Position numbers and translations under genes: made by a program | Part shown: positions 17,432-26,147 of the stretch, piece after piece | Position numbering within the stretch: position 1 is the stretch's first letter | Layout of the letters: each line of letters begins with the position of its first letter | From: Chitinophaga pinensis | Lineage (GTDB): Bacteria > Bacteroidota > Bacteroidia > Chitinophagales > CAIOSU01 | Direction: 5' to 3' | Length of the DNA: 64,000 bases | NCBI GenBank assembly: GCA_945901065.1 | Contig: CAMDKI010000004.1 | Coordinates: 267,830 to 331,829, forward strand | The notes under the pieces: generated by a model | The model's database searches: none | What the model was told of the DNA's origin: nothing | What the model saw: the letters and a program-made list of their open reading frames with translations, nothing else

Positions 17432-17884
17432 ATGGACACGCTCGATCAAATGGAGATAAACGGCAAGCAAGAATTAGTGACGCCGCAGGTTTTATCCAAT
17501 ATACAAGGTATAGCGCCGTGGATGATGGTTATGGGTGTGTTTTTCCTTATTGCTGCTGCATTCATGGTTCTTGCAGGAATAGGTGTGTTAATGAATGCCA
17601 ATGAGTATAGTTCGATAGGCATGGTAAATGCCATGCGGGTTATGGGTACTTATTACATGCTCAGTGGTTCTTTGTTTGGCTATGGAGGTGTGCTTTGTAT
17701 TTTAAGTGGTACTAGAGCCAGTTCGTTTGCCAAATTCCCTTCTAGTATTTTGTTACTTGAGTTTACCGCAAAGCAGAAAACGTTTTGGATGTTGATGGCG
17801 GTAAATGCCATAATTACTATTGTATTTGGAGCTATTTTTATTGCTTTGGCCGGCAAACTAGCTTCAATAGCTACCAAAATGTAG
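17432..17884 (+). CDS. Small membrane protein, possibly DUF5362-like
   Basis: A 150-residue protein with a short polar N-terminus and four hydrophobic helices (about residues 30-55, 70-92, 110-130 and 130-145). The pattern resembles DUF5362-type proteins common in Bacteroidota, but I am not certain. It follows the GNAT gene by two bases and is last in the ACP operon; the next gene converges after only two bases. Confidence 0.65.
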   Translation: MDTLDQMEINGKQELVTPQVLSNIQGIAPWMMVMGVFFLIAAAFMVLAGIGVLMNANEYSSIGMVNAMRVMGTYYMLSGSLFGYGGVLCILSGTRASSFAKFPSSILLLEFTAKQKTFWMLMAVNAIITIVFGAIFIALAGKLASIATKM

Positions 17885-17886
17885 GC

Positions 17887-19215
17887 TTAAATCAATCCTC
17901 TTGATTTGAACGCCAAATACTTGTTGATGGTATTGATTGATAGATCTTTTGGGGTGGTAAGAATGGAATGAATACCATAATGTTTAAGTTCTTGCACCAT
18001 CAATTGCTTTTCATTTTGCAACTTTCTAGCAATGGTTTTGCTGTATATGTCCTCAATGTTTTCGGCGTTTTTGTCCATATAGTCAATCAACTCGGTATTC
18101 TCAAAAAACACCACAACCAATAAGTGGAAACGATTTAGGCGGCGCAATACTGGCAAAGCCCTTTCAAGCGCATATATACTCTCAAAGTTGGTAAACAAGA
18201 GTATCATACTCCTATTTCGAATCATGTTGCGGCTTGCTTGGTAAAGCAGCTCATAGTTAGCCTCTAGTGCGCGCTCTTTTTGGCGGTAAAGGCCTTCTAA
18301 TATCAACTTAAGCTGGTTGCGCTTACGCTCTGCTTTTAAATAGGTACCAATTTTATCCGAGAAAGTAAGCAATCCCACCCGGTCGTATTTTAGCAGGGCT
18401 ATGTTGCTAATGGCCAGGCTCGAGTTAATGGCGTAATCCAATAGGCTCATTTCTTCGAAAGGCATCCGCATGGCGCGGCTTTTATCAATTACGCAATATA
18501 CTTGTTGCGAGCGCTCGTCTTCGTACTGGTTTACCATCAAATCGCCCTTTCGGCTAGTGGCTTTCCAGTTGATGCTTCTAAAATCGTCACCTTGAACGTA
18601 GTTCTTTATTTGTTCAAATTCATAGCTATGGCCCAATCGGCGAGTACGCTTGATGCCTTCGCTGGTTGATATTTTGGCGAATGCCATCAGCTCGTATTGC
18701 TTCATTTGAATAATGGACGGATATGCTGCCACCTCTTCACCTATAGGAAACGAGATGCGCCGCTGCACCAACGCTAATGCGGAGCACACAAACACGCGCA
18801 AAGCTCCAAATTGATATATACCCCGCTTTACGGGTCTTATTGCATACTCAATGGTTTTTATCGACCCTGAATCTAAAGGAAATGAAAACTTGAAATCGCG
18901 CAATTGCAACTGCTCCGGCAGCTCATCTATTACCTCAGCATCAAGTGCCATGGGTGCATTGCTGCCAATAAGCAGTTTAATGTTGTTTTGGTCTGATAGC
19001 GAAAGTACTTTCGGTGCTACTCGCTCTCCAGTAATTTTAAGATTTATGCCAAAGAGCATCATAAAATCTACCAAAGTCATCACGGCAAAGGTACCAAGCA
19101 GGGTTTGCCCCATATAAAATAGGGGTTTCCATACAAAGCCGATGCTTAGTAATACCACTATGGCGCCCAATAAGCGAAAAAACCGATTGGTAAGATATAT
19201 GTTGCTCAGCTTCAT
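17887..19215 (-). CDS. DUF58 domain protein (MoxR-associated)
   Basis: A 442-residue protein with two N-terminal transmembrane helices and a C-terminal DUF58/vWA-like domain. The family motif is seen in DFRSINWKATSRKGDLMVNQ, and the vWA-like strand VYCVIDKS carries the first half of a metal-ion-dependent adhesion site. DUF58 proteins are almost always next to a MoxR ATPase and are thought to be its partner in assembling or activating membrane complexes. Its start overlaps the last base of moxR. It is last in the minus-strand cluster. Confidence 0.9.
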   Translation of the reverse strand: MKLSNIYLTNRFFRLLGAIVVLLSIGFVWKPLFYMGQTLLGTFAVMTLVDFMMLFGINLKITGERVAPKVLSLSDQNNIKLLIGSNAPMALDAEVIDELPEQLQLRDFKFSFPLDSGSIKTIEYAIRPVKRGIYQFGALRVFVCSALALVQRRISFPIGEEVAAYPSIIQMKQYELMAFAKISTSEGIKRTRRLGHSYEFEQIKNYVQGDDFRSINWKATSRKGDLMVNQYEDERSQQVYCVIDKSRAMRMPFEEMSLLDYAINSSLAISNIALLKYDRVGLLTFSDKIGTYLKAERKRNQLKLILEGLYRQKERALEANYELLYQASRNMIRNRSMILLFTNFESIYALERALPVLRRLNRFHLLVVVFFENTELIDYMDKNAENIEDIYSKTIARKLQNEKQLMVQELKHYGIHSILTTPKDLSINTINKYLAFKSRGLI

Positions 19216-20342
19216 TAGCGCGGCACCTCAATTTTATTGAGGATATCCTTAATTACATCCTCTACTTCAATGCCTTCCATTTCTCGCTCAGGGGCCAATA
19301 TTATCCTATGATTCAATACAGGGTAGCAAACGGTGCGTATATCATCTGGCGTAACAAAGTCACGGCCATTCATAGCAGCAAAAGCCTTTGATGTGCGCAA
19401 TATAGCTAACGATGCACGAGGCGAGGCACCTAAGTATAGGTCGCCATTGTTGCGGGTGTCATTAACAATTTTGGCAATGTAGTCAATCAACTCATCCTTA
19501 ATATATACCTTCTCTATTTGCGCCGTGCATTTTTGTAGCTCATCAGGCGTAATTACCGCCATCACATCGTTAGATGATTTTTGGCTAAAGTCGTCTCTAA
19601 AACGGCGTAAGATGAGTTTTTCATCCTCCAAAGAGGGATAGCGTAACTTGATGCGGAACAAGAAACGGTCAAGCTGAGCTTCTGGTAGTTTATAGGTGCC
19701 TTCTTGGTCAATAGGGTTTTGGGTAGCAATTACAAAGAAGGGATATTCCATAAACCTCGTTTCGCCATCAATGGTTACTTGGCGTTCTTCCATCACCTCA
19801 AACATGGCCGATTGTGTTTTTGCTGGGGCACGGTTTATTTCATCGATAAGGATAATATTGGAGAAGATTGGGCCCGCCTTAAAGTTAAACTCCGAGGTTT
19901 TCATGTTGAAAACCGAAGTGCCAACAATATCGGTAGGCATCAGGTCGGGCGTAAACTGTATACGAGAGAAATCGGATTTGATGCATTTAGCCAATAGCTT
20001 CGCGGTTAGCGTTTTGGCAATGCCCGGTACGCCTTCCATTAACACATGCCCGTTGGCGAAAATAGCAGCTAAAAGCAAGTCAATTGTTTCGTCTTGGCCC
20101 ACAATAACTTTGTGAATCTCCCTTTTTATTCGCACTGCCGCATCGCTTATGTGGTTAAGGTTATGTCTTGGCGCGGCCCATAGTGTAGCATTAGGGTCTT
20201 CGGTAGGGGCGTGGTGAGCATCTTTATGGTTATGATCGCTTGCAGCGTTTTGCGCTTCAAAATTGCCCTGTTCAGATTCGCTTTGCTCGCCGGCTTGGCC
20301 ATATTGTGGTTCGTTAAGCCCGTCATTTAGTTGTTCTTCCAT
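19215..20342 (-). CDS. MoxR-family AAA+ ATPase
   Basis: A 375-residue AAA+ ATPase. After a polar N-terminal tail of about 55 residues come Walker A (EGVPGIAKT, the family variant), Walker B (ILIDEINRAP), sensor 1 (VIATQNPIDQEG) and an arginine-finger region (LPEAQLDRFLF). The C-terminal lid has GASPRASLAIL. MoxR proteins act as chaperone-like machines that insert cofactors or remodel complexes. It overlaps DUF58 by one base and lies 12 bases after the DUF4350 gene. Confidence 0.95.
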   Translation of the reverse strand: MEEQLNDGLNEPQYGQAGEQSESEQGNFEAQNAASDHNHKDAHHAPTEDPNATLWAAPRHNLNHISDAAVRIKREIHKVIVGQDETIDLLLAAIFANGHVLMEGVPGIAKTLTAKLLAKCIKSDFSRIQFTPDLMPTDIVGTSVFNMKTSEFNFKAGPIFSNIILIDEINRAPAKTQSAMFEVMEERQVTIDGETRFMEYPFFVIATQNPIDQEGTYKLPEAQLDRFLFRIKLRYPSLEDEKLILRRFRDDFSQKSSNDVMAVITPDELQKCTAQIEKVYIKDELIDYIAKIVNDTRNNGDLYLGASPRASLAILRTSKAFAAMNGRDFVTPDDIRTVCYPVLNHRIILAPEREMEGIEVEDVIKDILNKIEVPR

Positions 20343-20354
20343 ATAGAAGGGGTG

Positions 20355-21728
20355 CTATTTGCAATTTTTATAAAAGTATTCTAGGTAATTATTAAAACTA
20401 ATCAATTGCTCCTCGTTCATGTGCATATTGCCTTCAAAAGCTTTATAGCTTTCAACCACTTTGCGCACCTGCTGTTCATCAACCTTGCTAGTAGAGGCTA
20501 CCTTTTTAATAAATGCCTCATCAATAACCTGCGTTGGTATGCGGTATCTATTGCGCAAGTAACTCAAAAATAGTTTAAACTTTTGTTCCGCCAATTTGCG
20601 GTGTTCCTTTTTCATAAAATACAATGCACCAATACTTTGAACATACTCAATTGAAGTATTGGCATAAGGCTCTATTACCGAAATTATTCGTTGGCGGCGT
20701 TTCATGTAAAATACTATGTAGAGCAAAATGCCTGTAAGCAGGGTATAAAACGCCCATCGAGATGCTGGCTGCGAAAGTATATAGTTCAGCTCCGATTTGC
20801 CAAATGCACTTGATCTACCGTCACTGCCATCGTCACTATGATAATAATGCGAGCCCTCATCCCAGTAAATAGCGCCATCAGGCAAGTGCGAGAAAACGTT
20901 TTGGGCATAGCTTAGTTTATCTTCATCGCGCAAGTAATAATTGGTAAAGGCTATTGGTGTGGTGTGGATATAGAAATAGCCTTTGCCGTAAGGCACTTTG
21001 ATAAAGTTAACAACATCAGATACGCTTCCAAGCCTTGCTACCACTGAATCGCCGCCACACCAGCTATCGAAATTAAAGTACGACCAGTTGTACGTATCTG
21101 TTTGGTTGTTGGGCTTGTATATATAGTTGGGAGGCAATTTGAGCGCCAGCGATGGATGTAAGAGGTTTAGGCTGGCCGCAGTGTCTTGATACGAAAACAA
21201 CAGACTATCTAGCATATTATATTCAATGGTACTCAAGATATTGGTATCCGCTTCGTAGTCCTCCCAATTTTCATCGTCCCAATCTTCATCAAGAGCTAAG
21301 GTATCATCTGATTCTAGTGTATCCTCAAATACAACCGGAACTTCACATTTCAGCAGATTCAACCGGTGTGCCAGATCTAAATCTAAATAGTTGACACTTA
21401 AGAACGCATCGTGCCCGTTTTCGACAAACAACAATAGGCTATCTATATCGTCGTAGCTATAGTTCGAATTGGCACCCACATATACATAGCTGGCGGTGGT
21501 ATTTATAACGCTTGGGCTAAACCCTTTAGATAGGGATGTTTTGATCATAAAAAAGGAGTCCTCAACAGCCCTTGCCTTAAGCAAGGCAAACAATAGATTG
21601 TTGTCATATGGTTGCTCGGTATTGTACTTATACTCCTCGCTCCAATCATACTTTGTTTCTTCGTTCGAAAACATCCAAACCAATAAAAAAACTGCCACTA
21701 GCACCAATGCACCAATGCCAATTATCAA
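20355..21728 (-). CDS. DUF4350 domain protein
   Basis: A 457-residue membrane-anchored protein. One transmembrane helix lies at the N-terminus (IIGIGALVLVAVFLLVWMF), a large soluble domain follows (residues about 30-320, with an Asp/Glu-rich insert DEDWDDENWEDYEAD), then a second helix near residue 330 and a cytoplasmic tail. It matches DUF4350 proteins that accompany MoxR and DUF58. The TTG at 21728 is the first conventional start, but the frame continues to a CTG at 21752, two bases after the previous stop, which would add a polar KSNNKNH segment typical of the family; the true start is unclear. Confidence 0.85.
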   Translation of the reverse strand: MIIGIGALVLVAVFLLVWMFSNEETKYDWSEEYKYNTEQPYDNNLLFALLKARAVEDSFFMIKTSLSKGFSPSVINTTASYVYVGANSNYSYDDIDSLLLFVENGHDAFLSVNYLDLDLAHRLNLLKCEVPVVFEDTLESDDTLALDEDWDDENWEDYEADTNILSTIEYNMLDSLLFSYQDTAASLNLLHPSLALKLPPNYIYKPNNQTDTYNWSYFNFDSWCGGDSVVARLGSVSDVVNFIKVPYGKGYFYIHTTPIAFTNYYLRDEDKLSYAQNVFSHLPDGAIYWDEGSHYYHSDDGSDGRSSAFGKSELNYILSQPASRWAFYTLLTGILLYIVFYMKRRQRIISVIEPYANTSIEYVQSIGALYFMKKEHRKLAEQKFKLFLSYLRNRYRIPTQVIDEAFIKKVASTSKVDEQQVRKVVESYKAFEGNMHMNEEQLISFNNYLEYFYKNCK

Positions 21729-21754
21729 ATGGTTTTTGTTATTCGATTTCAGGC

Positions 21755-22606
21755 TTACTGTTTTTTAATGGAATTAATGAATGATTGAAACTGCGGATTG
21801 AGGTGCTCAAAATGACTACGCATTATAGTTTCATTGCTGTACCATGCCCTCTCGAAAGAAGTGGTAAGTGCTCTAAATGAATTACCTCCAGGTTTTTCCA
21901 TCATTTCTCGCACGTATTGGCCATTTGTTTTATCCCGTTTCCATTTTATCAAATCTTTCAGCGATAGCTCTTTGATAATGGTAAGGTAGTATATCCTGAT
22001 GGCCAATCGATAATCTTGGGACTCTAGAGCAAGTCGCAATGCCCGTTCCAAATCCGATTCGTGCAGGTTGTCTTCAATATTCTCTAATAGTTTGGCGCCG
22101 GTAATAGTCTGCTTTATTGTATGATTGGTATGGAACAAACCTGATTTTATTATCATGAAAACTAACAGCGCTAATACCATTATGATACCCACAATTGCAA
22201 TTACTTGCGCAAGTGGCCCTAGGTTTAAACCCCAATTAGAAGATTGGTAATTAGCGTTATCCTGAGTATTCTCGGTTACCTCATCGCCGTTGCCCGATTT
22301 AGAACCATTTTTTCCATCTTCAGTGTTTTTCTTCTCCTGCTCTTTCTTCTTTTTGTCGCTATAGTCTAAGCCTTCTCTTTTCTTGTTCCAAGTTTCTCGG
22401 TCAAATGGTTTGGGAGCGACTTTGCTATTTAAGTATTCTTTATCCGTACTCGGATTTTTGTTTGTTTCTATTTGTTGTTCTTGTGCGGAAGGGTTTTGCT
22501 CGTTTTGAGCTATAGCAACATTATTCGTGAATATGCCTGAAATGACCATCACGAAAAGTAACGTAACCCATGTTGAGCGAAGGTTATACTTCCTGCTCAA
22601 AGCCAT
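21755..22606 (-). CDS. DUF4129 domain protein
   Basis: A 283-residue protein with a signal peptide ending VAIAQ, a long charged and disordered-looking stretch rich in Lys, Glu and Asn (residues about 30-120), one transmembrane helix (VIAIVGIIMVLALLVFMII) and a C-terminal domain with RLALESQDYRLAIRIYYLTIIKEL. This layout is that of DUF4129 proteins, which regularly sit between SpoIIM-like and DUF4350 genes. It overlaps the upstream gene by 23 bases, so the two are translationally coupled. Confidence 0.85.
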   Translation of the reverse strand: MALSRKYNLRSTWVTLLFVMVISGIFTNNVAIAQNEQNPSAQEQQIETNKNPSTDKEYLNSKVAPKPFDRETWNKKREGLDYSDKKKKEQEKKNTEDGKNGSKSGNGDEVTENTQDNANYQSSNWGLNLGPLAQVIAIVGIIMVLALLVFMIIKSGLFHTNHTIKQTITGAKLLENIEDNLHESDLERALRLALESQDYRLAIRIYYLTIIKELSLKDLIKWKRDKTNGQYVREMMEKPGGNSFRALTTSFERAWYSNETIMRSHFEHLNPQFQSFINSIKKQ

Positions 22607-24497
22607 ACACCCTCTTTTTAGTACCTAACAACTCAATTTTTGTCAACAACTCTGTTGCATTGTTTTGCTCGTTGCTAGAGCTTAAAAACAACTTTGTAGC
22701 CGAAACTACTACTGCAAAATATAGTGAAAATACTATGCCACCCAATATACAGGTAAACAGGTCGGTTACTTTTCGAATTGTTTCTGTATCAAAATCAAAG
22801 ATGAGCTGAATACTCTCCAAATAAAAAGTAAATAACAGTGAGCCGAACAAAGAAACGAATAAAAGCTGCAGCAGCATGAGAATAAAATACAACCCAATCA
22901 GGTTAGATACGTTGCCTTTAATGGTAGAAAAGGTTCTTTTAATGGCAGCAATTGGATGTATTTTTTCTTCATCCATTATCAGCGTAATACCAATAACAAT
23001 AGGCAGTATGGGCAAGAGTGCCGATATCCATGCGGTAACTTCAAACGAAAGCAATCCAACTATAACTATTGCATACATGCCGATTCCAAGGTAATGCTGC
23101 CTTACTATGTTAGCCATATCCGACCATAAACCAATGGTATTAAAGGAGTTTAGGCGCATCCTGCGCGTTACAGCCGAGCCAGTGGTAAGCAGTGCAGCCC
23201 AAAAGCCCAAGTTGACAATGCTGAACAATGGCTTATCCACAATATCATAAACCCTGAAAAAGTCTCCGATTAGGCTAAACACTTCGGCAAGGATATATCC
23301 AAAGTTGGCAACCAGAAAAAGCTGCCCGCTAAAGTTAAATCTGAAATTCATGGAGTTACTGAATAATAGCAAGGCCATGGCCCCATAAATGGCACCAGCA
23401 ATAGCACCAATTAATACAAATCGACTCAAAAATGGCAAAATTGAAGTAAAGGTTTCTGCCACAACTTCTCCAATGCCACGTATTTTACCCCAATCTATTG
23501 CCACTATCTTGTTTGGTTGTATTTCATCGCGGGCGTATCTTTCACCAAAGCCTTTTTTAGCCTTTAACTGAGGATAATAAACATAATAAAATAGAATAAA
23601 AATAAGTGATGCAAGCATGATACCCGCCCTCAGAACAATAGGCGCATCGGTGTATCGGGTAAGGAACGACTCAATAAAACCAGCAATAATAAATAGTGGA
23701 ATGGTGCCGATAATTATCTTCAACCCTTTTCTAGCCGAAAGAATAAAGGCTTGACTGCGGCTATAGGTACCAGGCACTATTAGCCCTGAGCCAAACACAA
23801 TGCCGGCGCCACCTGCAACTATAATTGCACTTATTTCGAGCGTTCCATGCACCCAAATGGTAAAGAACATTTCGGTAAATAACCCTTGGTTAATGAAATA
23901 TTGCTGGAAGGCACCAACCATTATAGCATTCTTTATAATTACTAGAATAGTGCCTATTGAAGCTAAAACACCCATTATAAAGGTTATAAAGCTTACCTGA
24001 ATGTTGTTTACCGTAATACGAAGGAACATGGTATCCTCTGCTTCGTCTTTATAAACGCCCATAGGGTCACCTTTGGCAATATTCTCATCGGTCATTTGTA
24101 TGTACCCTTTGCCCAATATCTGTTCAGCAAAGGCTGGGTCGTTGTAGCTTGATAGCATACCTATGCCCATAAACAGTAAAAACACCAATAAGGATAGTTG
24201 CAAAGCCTTGCGGCTTTCGAAAAGAATTTTAGGTAGCTCGTCGGTCCAAAATTCTACTAACCTACCTCGTTTGCCTTTTTTATTTTTATAAAGGGTAAGG
24301 AAAATAGATTGGGCAACATTATTTAAATAAACTCTGACCGAACGGTTGGGATAAAAAGTGCGAGAATAAGAGAGATCGTCGGTAACTTGAACAAACAGTT
24401 CGCTCATTTTTTCCGGATCGCTATCGTTCCGATTAAGCATGCGTTCAAAATCATCCCACTTTTGCTTATTTTGGTTGATGAAATGAGTCTCTCTCAT
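22584..24497 (-). CDS. SpoIIM-domain membrane protein, apparently fused to a second membrane protein
   Basis: A 637-residue protein. Residues 1-325 match the stage II sporulation protein M family: soluble N-terminus MRETHFINQNKQKWDDFERML, then about six helices with WVHGTLEISAIIVAGGAGI and SRSQAFILSARKGLKII. A charged linker (KKGFGERYARDEI) leads to a second block of about eight helices (residues 340-620), ending in a cytosolic tail. In related loci as I know them these are two neighbouring genes, SpoIIM (about 320 residues) and a membrane protein; here there is one frame, so a fusion is likely. The start is the ATG at 24497, because the upstream extension is unlike the family and would overlap the divergent RDD gene. 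Confidence 0.82.
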   Translation of the reverse strand: MRETHFINQNKQKWDDFERMLNRNDSDPEKMSELFVQVTDDLSYSRTFYPNRSVRVYLNNVAQSIFLTLYKNKKGKRGRLVEFWTDELPKILFESRKALQLSLLVFLLFMGIGMLSSYNDPAFAEQILGKGYIQMTDENIAKGDPMGVYKDEAEDTMFLRITVNNIQVSFITFIMGVLASIGTILVIIKNAIMVGAFQQYFINQGLFTEMFFTIWVHGTLEISAIIVAGGAGIVFGSGLIVPGTYSRSQAFILSARKGLKIIIGTIPLFIIAGFIESFLTRYTDAPIVLRAGIMLASLIFILFYYVYYPQLKAKKGFGERYARDEIQPNKIVAIDWGKIRGIGEVVAETFTSILPFLSRFVLIGAIAGAIYGAMALLLFSNSMNFRFNFSGQLFLVANFGYILAEVFSLIGDFFRVYDIVDKPLFSIVNLGFWAALLTTGSAVTRRMRLNSFNTIGLWSDMANIVRQHYLGIGMYAIVIVGLLSFEVTAWISALLPILPIVIGITLIMDEEKIHPIAAIKRTFSTIKGNVSNLIGLYFILMLLQLLFVSLFGSLLFTFYLESIQLIFDFDTETIRKVTDLFTCILGGIVFSLYFAVVVSATKLFLSSSNEQNNATELLTKIELLGTKKRVYGFEQEV

Positions 24498-24542
24498 GTT
24501 ATTAATTGCCCTTGGAGAGCTAAAATTATAAAAAAGGCTTGA

Positions 24543-25274
24543 ATGCATACCATAGATATTACAACAACGCAAAATGTTACCATACAATATGAGTTGGCCG
24601 ACCTAAAAGATAGGTTTTTGGCTTGGTTGATTGACATCATTGTTATGAGCGTTTCTTTGGGAATACTGTCTGTTGCATTTTTTTTAATATTTGAAGGAGA
24701 GCGAGCATTTACTTACTTCCAATATCTATTGCTCTTACCCATACTGCTTTTCTATTCTTTGGTATCCGAAATATTAATGGATGGACAAAGCTTGGGTAAA
24801 AAGGCCTTAAAACTGCGGATTGTAAAACTTAATGGAAGGCAACCTTCTTTAAGCGACTATCTTTTTAGATGGGCATTTCGAGGGCTTGATATTTATTTTT
24901 CAGTTGGGGCGCTTGGCTCGGTTTTAATTAGTTCATCAACTAGGGCACAGCGCATGGGCGATATAGTAAGCAACACTGCCGTGGTGCGCACTCAACCGCA
25001 ATTAGATTTTAAGCTAAACGATATAATGCGCATTAATACTATGGATAACTATGAGCCCAAGTATCCAGATGTGAGGCGTTTTAGCGAAGATGACATGCTG
25101 CTAGTAAAGCAAACTATTGAGCGTGCTAGAAAATACCCTAACGCTAGCCATAAGAAGGCAGTGGCACTTATGGTGGAAAAACTTTGCAATGAAATGGGCA
25201 TTGCCCAACCAACTGGCGACCACCTTAGTTTCCTCCGTAATTTGGTGAGCGATTACATAGTGCTTACCCGCTAG
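24543..25274 (+). CDS. RDD-family membrane protein
   Basis: A 243-residue protein. After a short soluble N-terminus, the RDD motif appears as DLKDRFLAWLIDIIV, followed by three helices and a second Arg/Asp-rich segment (FRWAFRGLDIYF). The C-terminal 90 residues form a soluble helical domain. It is transcribed divergently from the SpoIIM fusion, 45 bases apart. In other Bacteroidota as I know them the RDD gene is part of the SpoIIM/MoxR neighbourhood, so it belongs functionally to that locus. Confidence 0.9.
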   Translation: MHTIDITTTQNVTIQYELADLKDRFLAWLIDIIVMSVSLGILSVAFFLIFEGERAFTYFQYLLLLPILLFYSLVSEILMDGQSLGKKALKLRIVKLNGRQPSLSDYLFRWAFRGLDIYFSVGALGSVLISSSTRAQRMGDIVSNTAVVRTQPQLDFKLNDIMRINTMDNYEPKYPDVRRFSEDDMLLVKQTIERARKYPNASHKKAVALMVEKLCNEMGIAQPTGDHLSFLRNLVSDYIVLTR

Positions 25275-25358
25275 TATGTAGCGATAAATGCAAAATTTTA
25301 GCATTGTCGCAATCTGTATTCTTCAATCTGCGTTTTGATAATAAGCCAATCAAAAAAC

Positions 25359-25364
25359 AGGAGG
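25359..25364 (+). promoter_or_regulatory. Shine-Dalgarno AGGAGG of the CAP-domain gene
   Basis: A perfect AGGAGG sits six bases before the ATG at 25371. I noticed no comparable site in front of other genes here, as is usual in Bacteroidota. Confidence 0.6.
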
Positions 25365-25370
25365 TAGATT

Positions 25371-26069
25371 ATGAAACCCATTATGTTGATGTTTGTTGCT
25401 ATTCCCTTACTGATGACGGCAGCCCCCGTTGAACCAAAGCCTGTGGCCTTTCCGGAGGGTAATTACGTGAATTTTGATTGGGACACTTTCGAAAATTGGT
25501 CAGCTGCCAGAGCCAGGATTGACGCAAACAGTGTTGATTATAGCTTACTTCAAGCGGCTATCTTTTTTTACACTAATCAATTTAGGGCAAGTAAGAACCT
25601 CAAACCATTGGCTTATCAGCCTAATTTGAGTAAAGCATCTCAGTATCATACCCGACAAATGGGTGATAAACACTTTTATGACCACATAAATAGAGTGAAT
25701 AGAAATATGCGCACGGCGCTTGATAGGGCGAGAAATTTTGGTTTTTTGGGTGGTGCCGTAGGCGAAAATATAGCCCTTGAATTTTTACTAGATTATAAGG
25801 CTGAAGCTAGCTACTGGCATCAAACAACGCCTAATGGTATTAAATACTATTATGGCGATAGTGGAAGTAATAAAGGTTACATTCCAGCGCACACCTACTT
25901 AAGTTTGGGTAAATCAATTGTATTGGCATGGATAAATTCACCTGGGCACCGTGCTAATATGCTCAACAAAGAATTTAAGTTTCTTGGGGTTGGTGTTTGT
26001 TTAGAGCCTGAAACACAAGGAAATGCTAACATCCCGCGCATATTTGCTGCCCAGCTGTTTGGCGGCTAA
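25371..26069 (+). CDS. Secreted CAP (SCP/PR-1) domain protein
   Basis: A 232-residue exported protein with a signal peptide ending near MTAAP. The CAP domain spans about residues 60-225: ASQYHTRQMGDKHFYDH provides the first conserved His, GENIAL and AWINSPGHRANML the second, with the closing strand FLGVGVCLEP...FAAQLFGG. CAP proteins bind lipids or act as peptidase-like surface proteins, and bacterial members are often envelope-associated. The strong Shine-Dalgarno suggests high translation. It stands alone. Confidence 0.92.
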   Translation: MKPIMLMFVAIPLLMTAAPVEPKPVAFPEGNYVNFDWDTFENWSAARARIDANSVDYSLLQAAIFFYTNQFRASKNLKPLAYQPNLSKASQYHTRQMGDKHFYDHINRVNRNMRTALDRARNFGFLGGAVGENIALEFLLDYKAEASYWHQTTPNGIKYYYGDSGSNKGYIPAHTYLSLGKSIVLAWINSPGHRANMLNKEFKFLGVGVCLEPETQGNANIPRIFAAQLFGG

Positions 26070-26111
26070 TACCATATCTTGGTGGTTGGCACTAAACTTG
26101 ATGTAAATAAG

Positions 26112-26142
26112 TTGGTCTAAAACAGCGAATTACCTTATTTTG
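26112..26142 (+). promoter_or_regulatory. Candidate promoter with near-leaderless start
   Basis: TTG (26112-26114) and TTATTTTG (26135-26142, seven of eight matches) are 20 bases apart. The start of transcription would fall about two bases before the ATG at 26148, giving an almost leaderless message. Confidence 0.4.
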
Positions 26143-26147
26143 TACTT

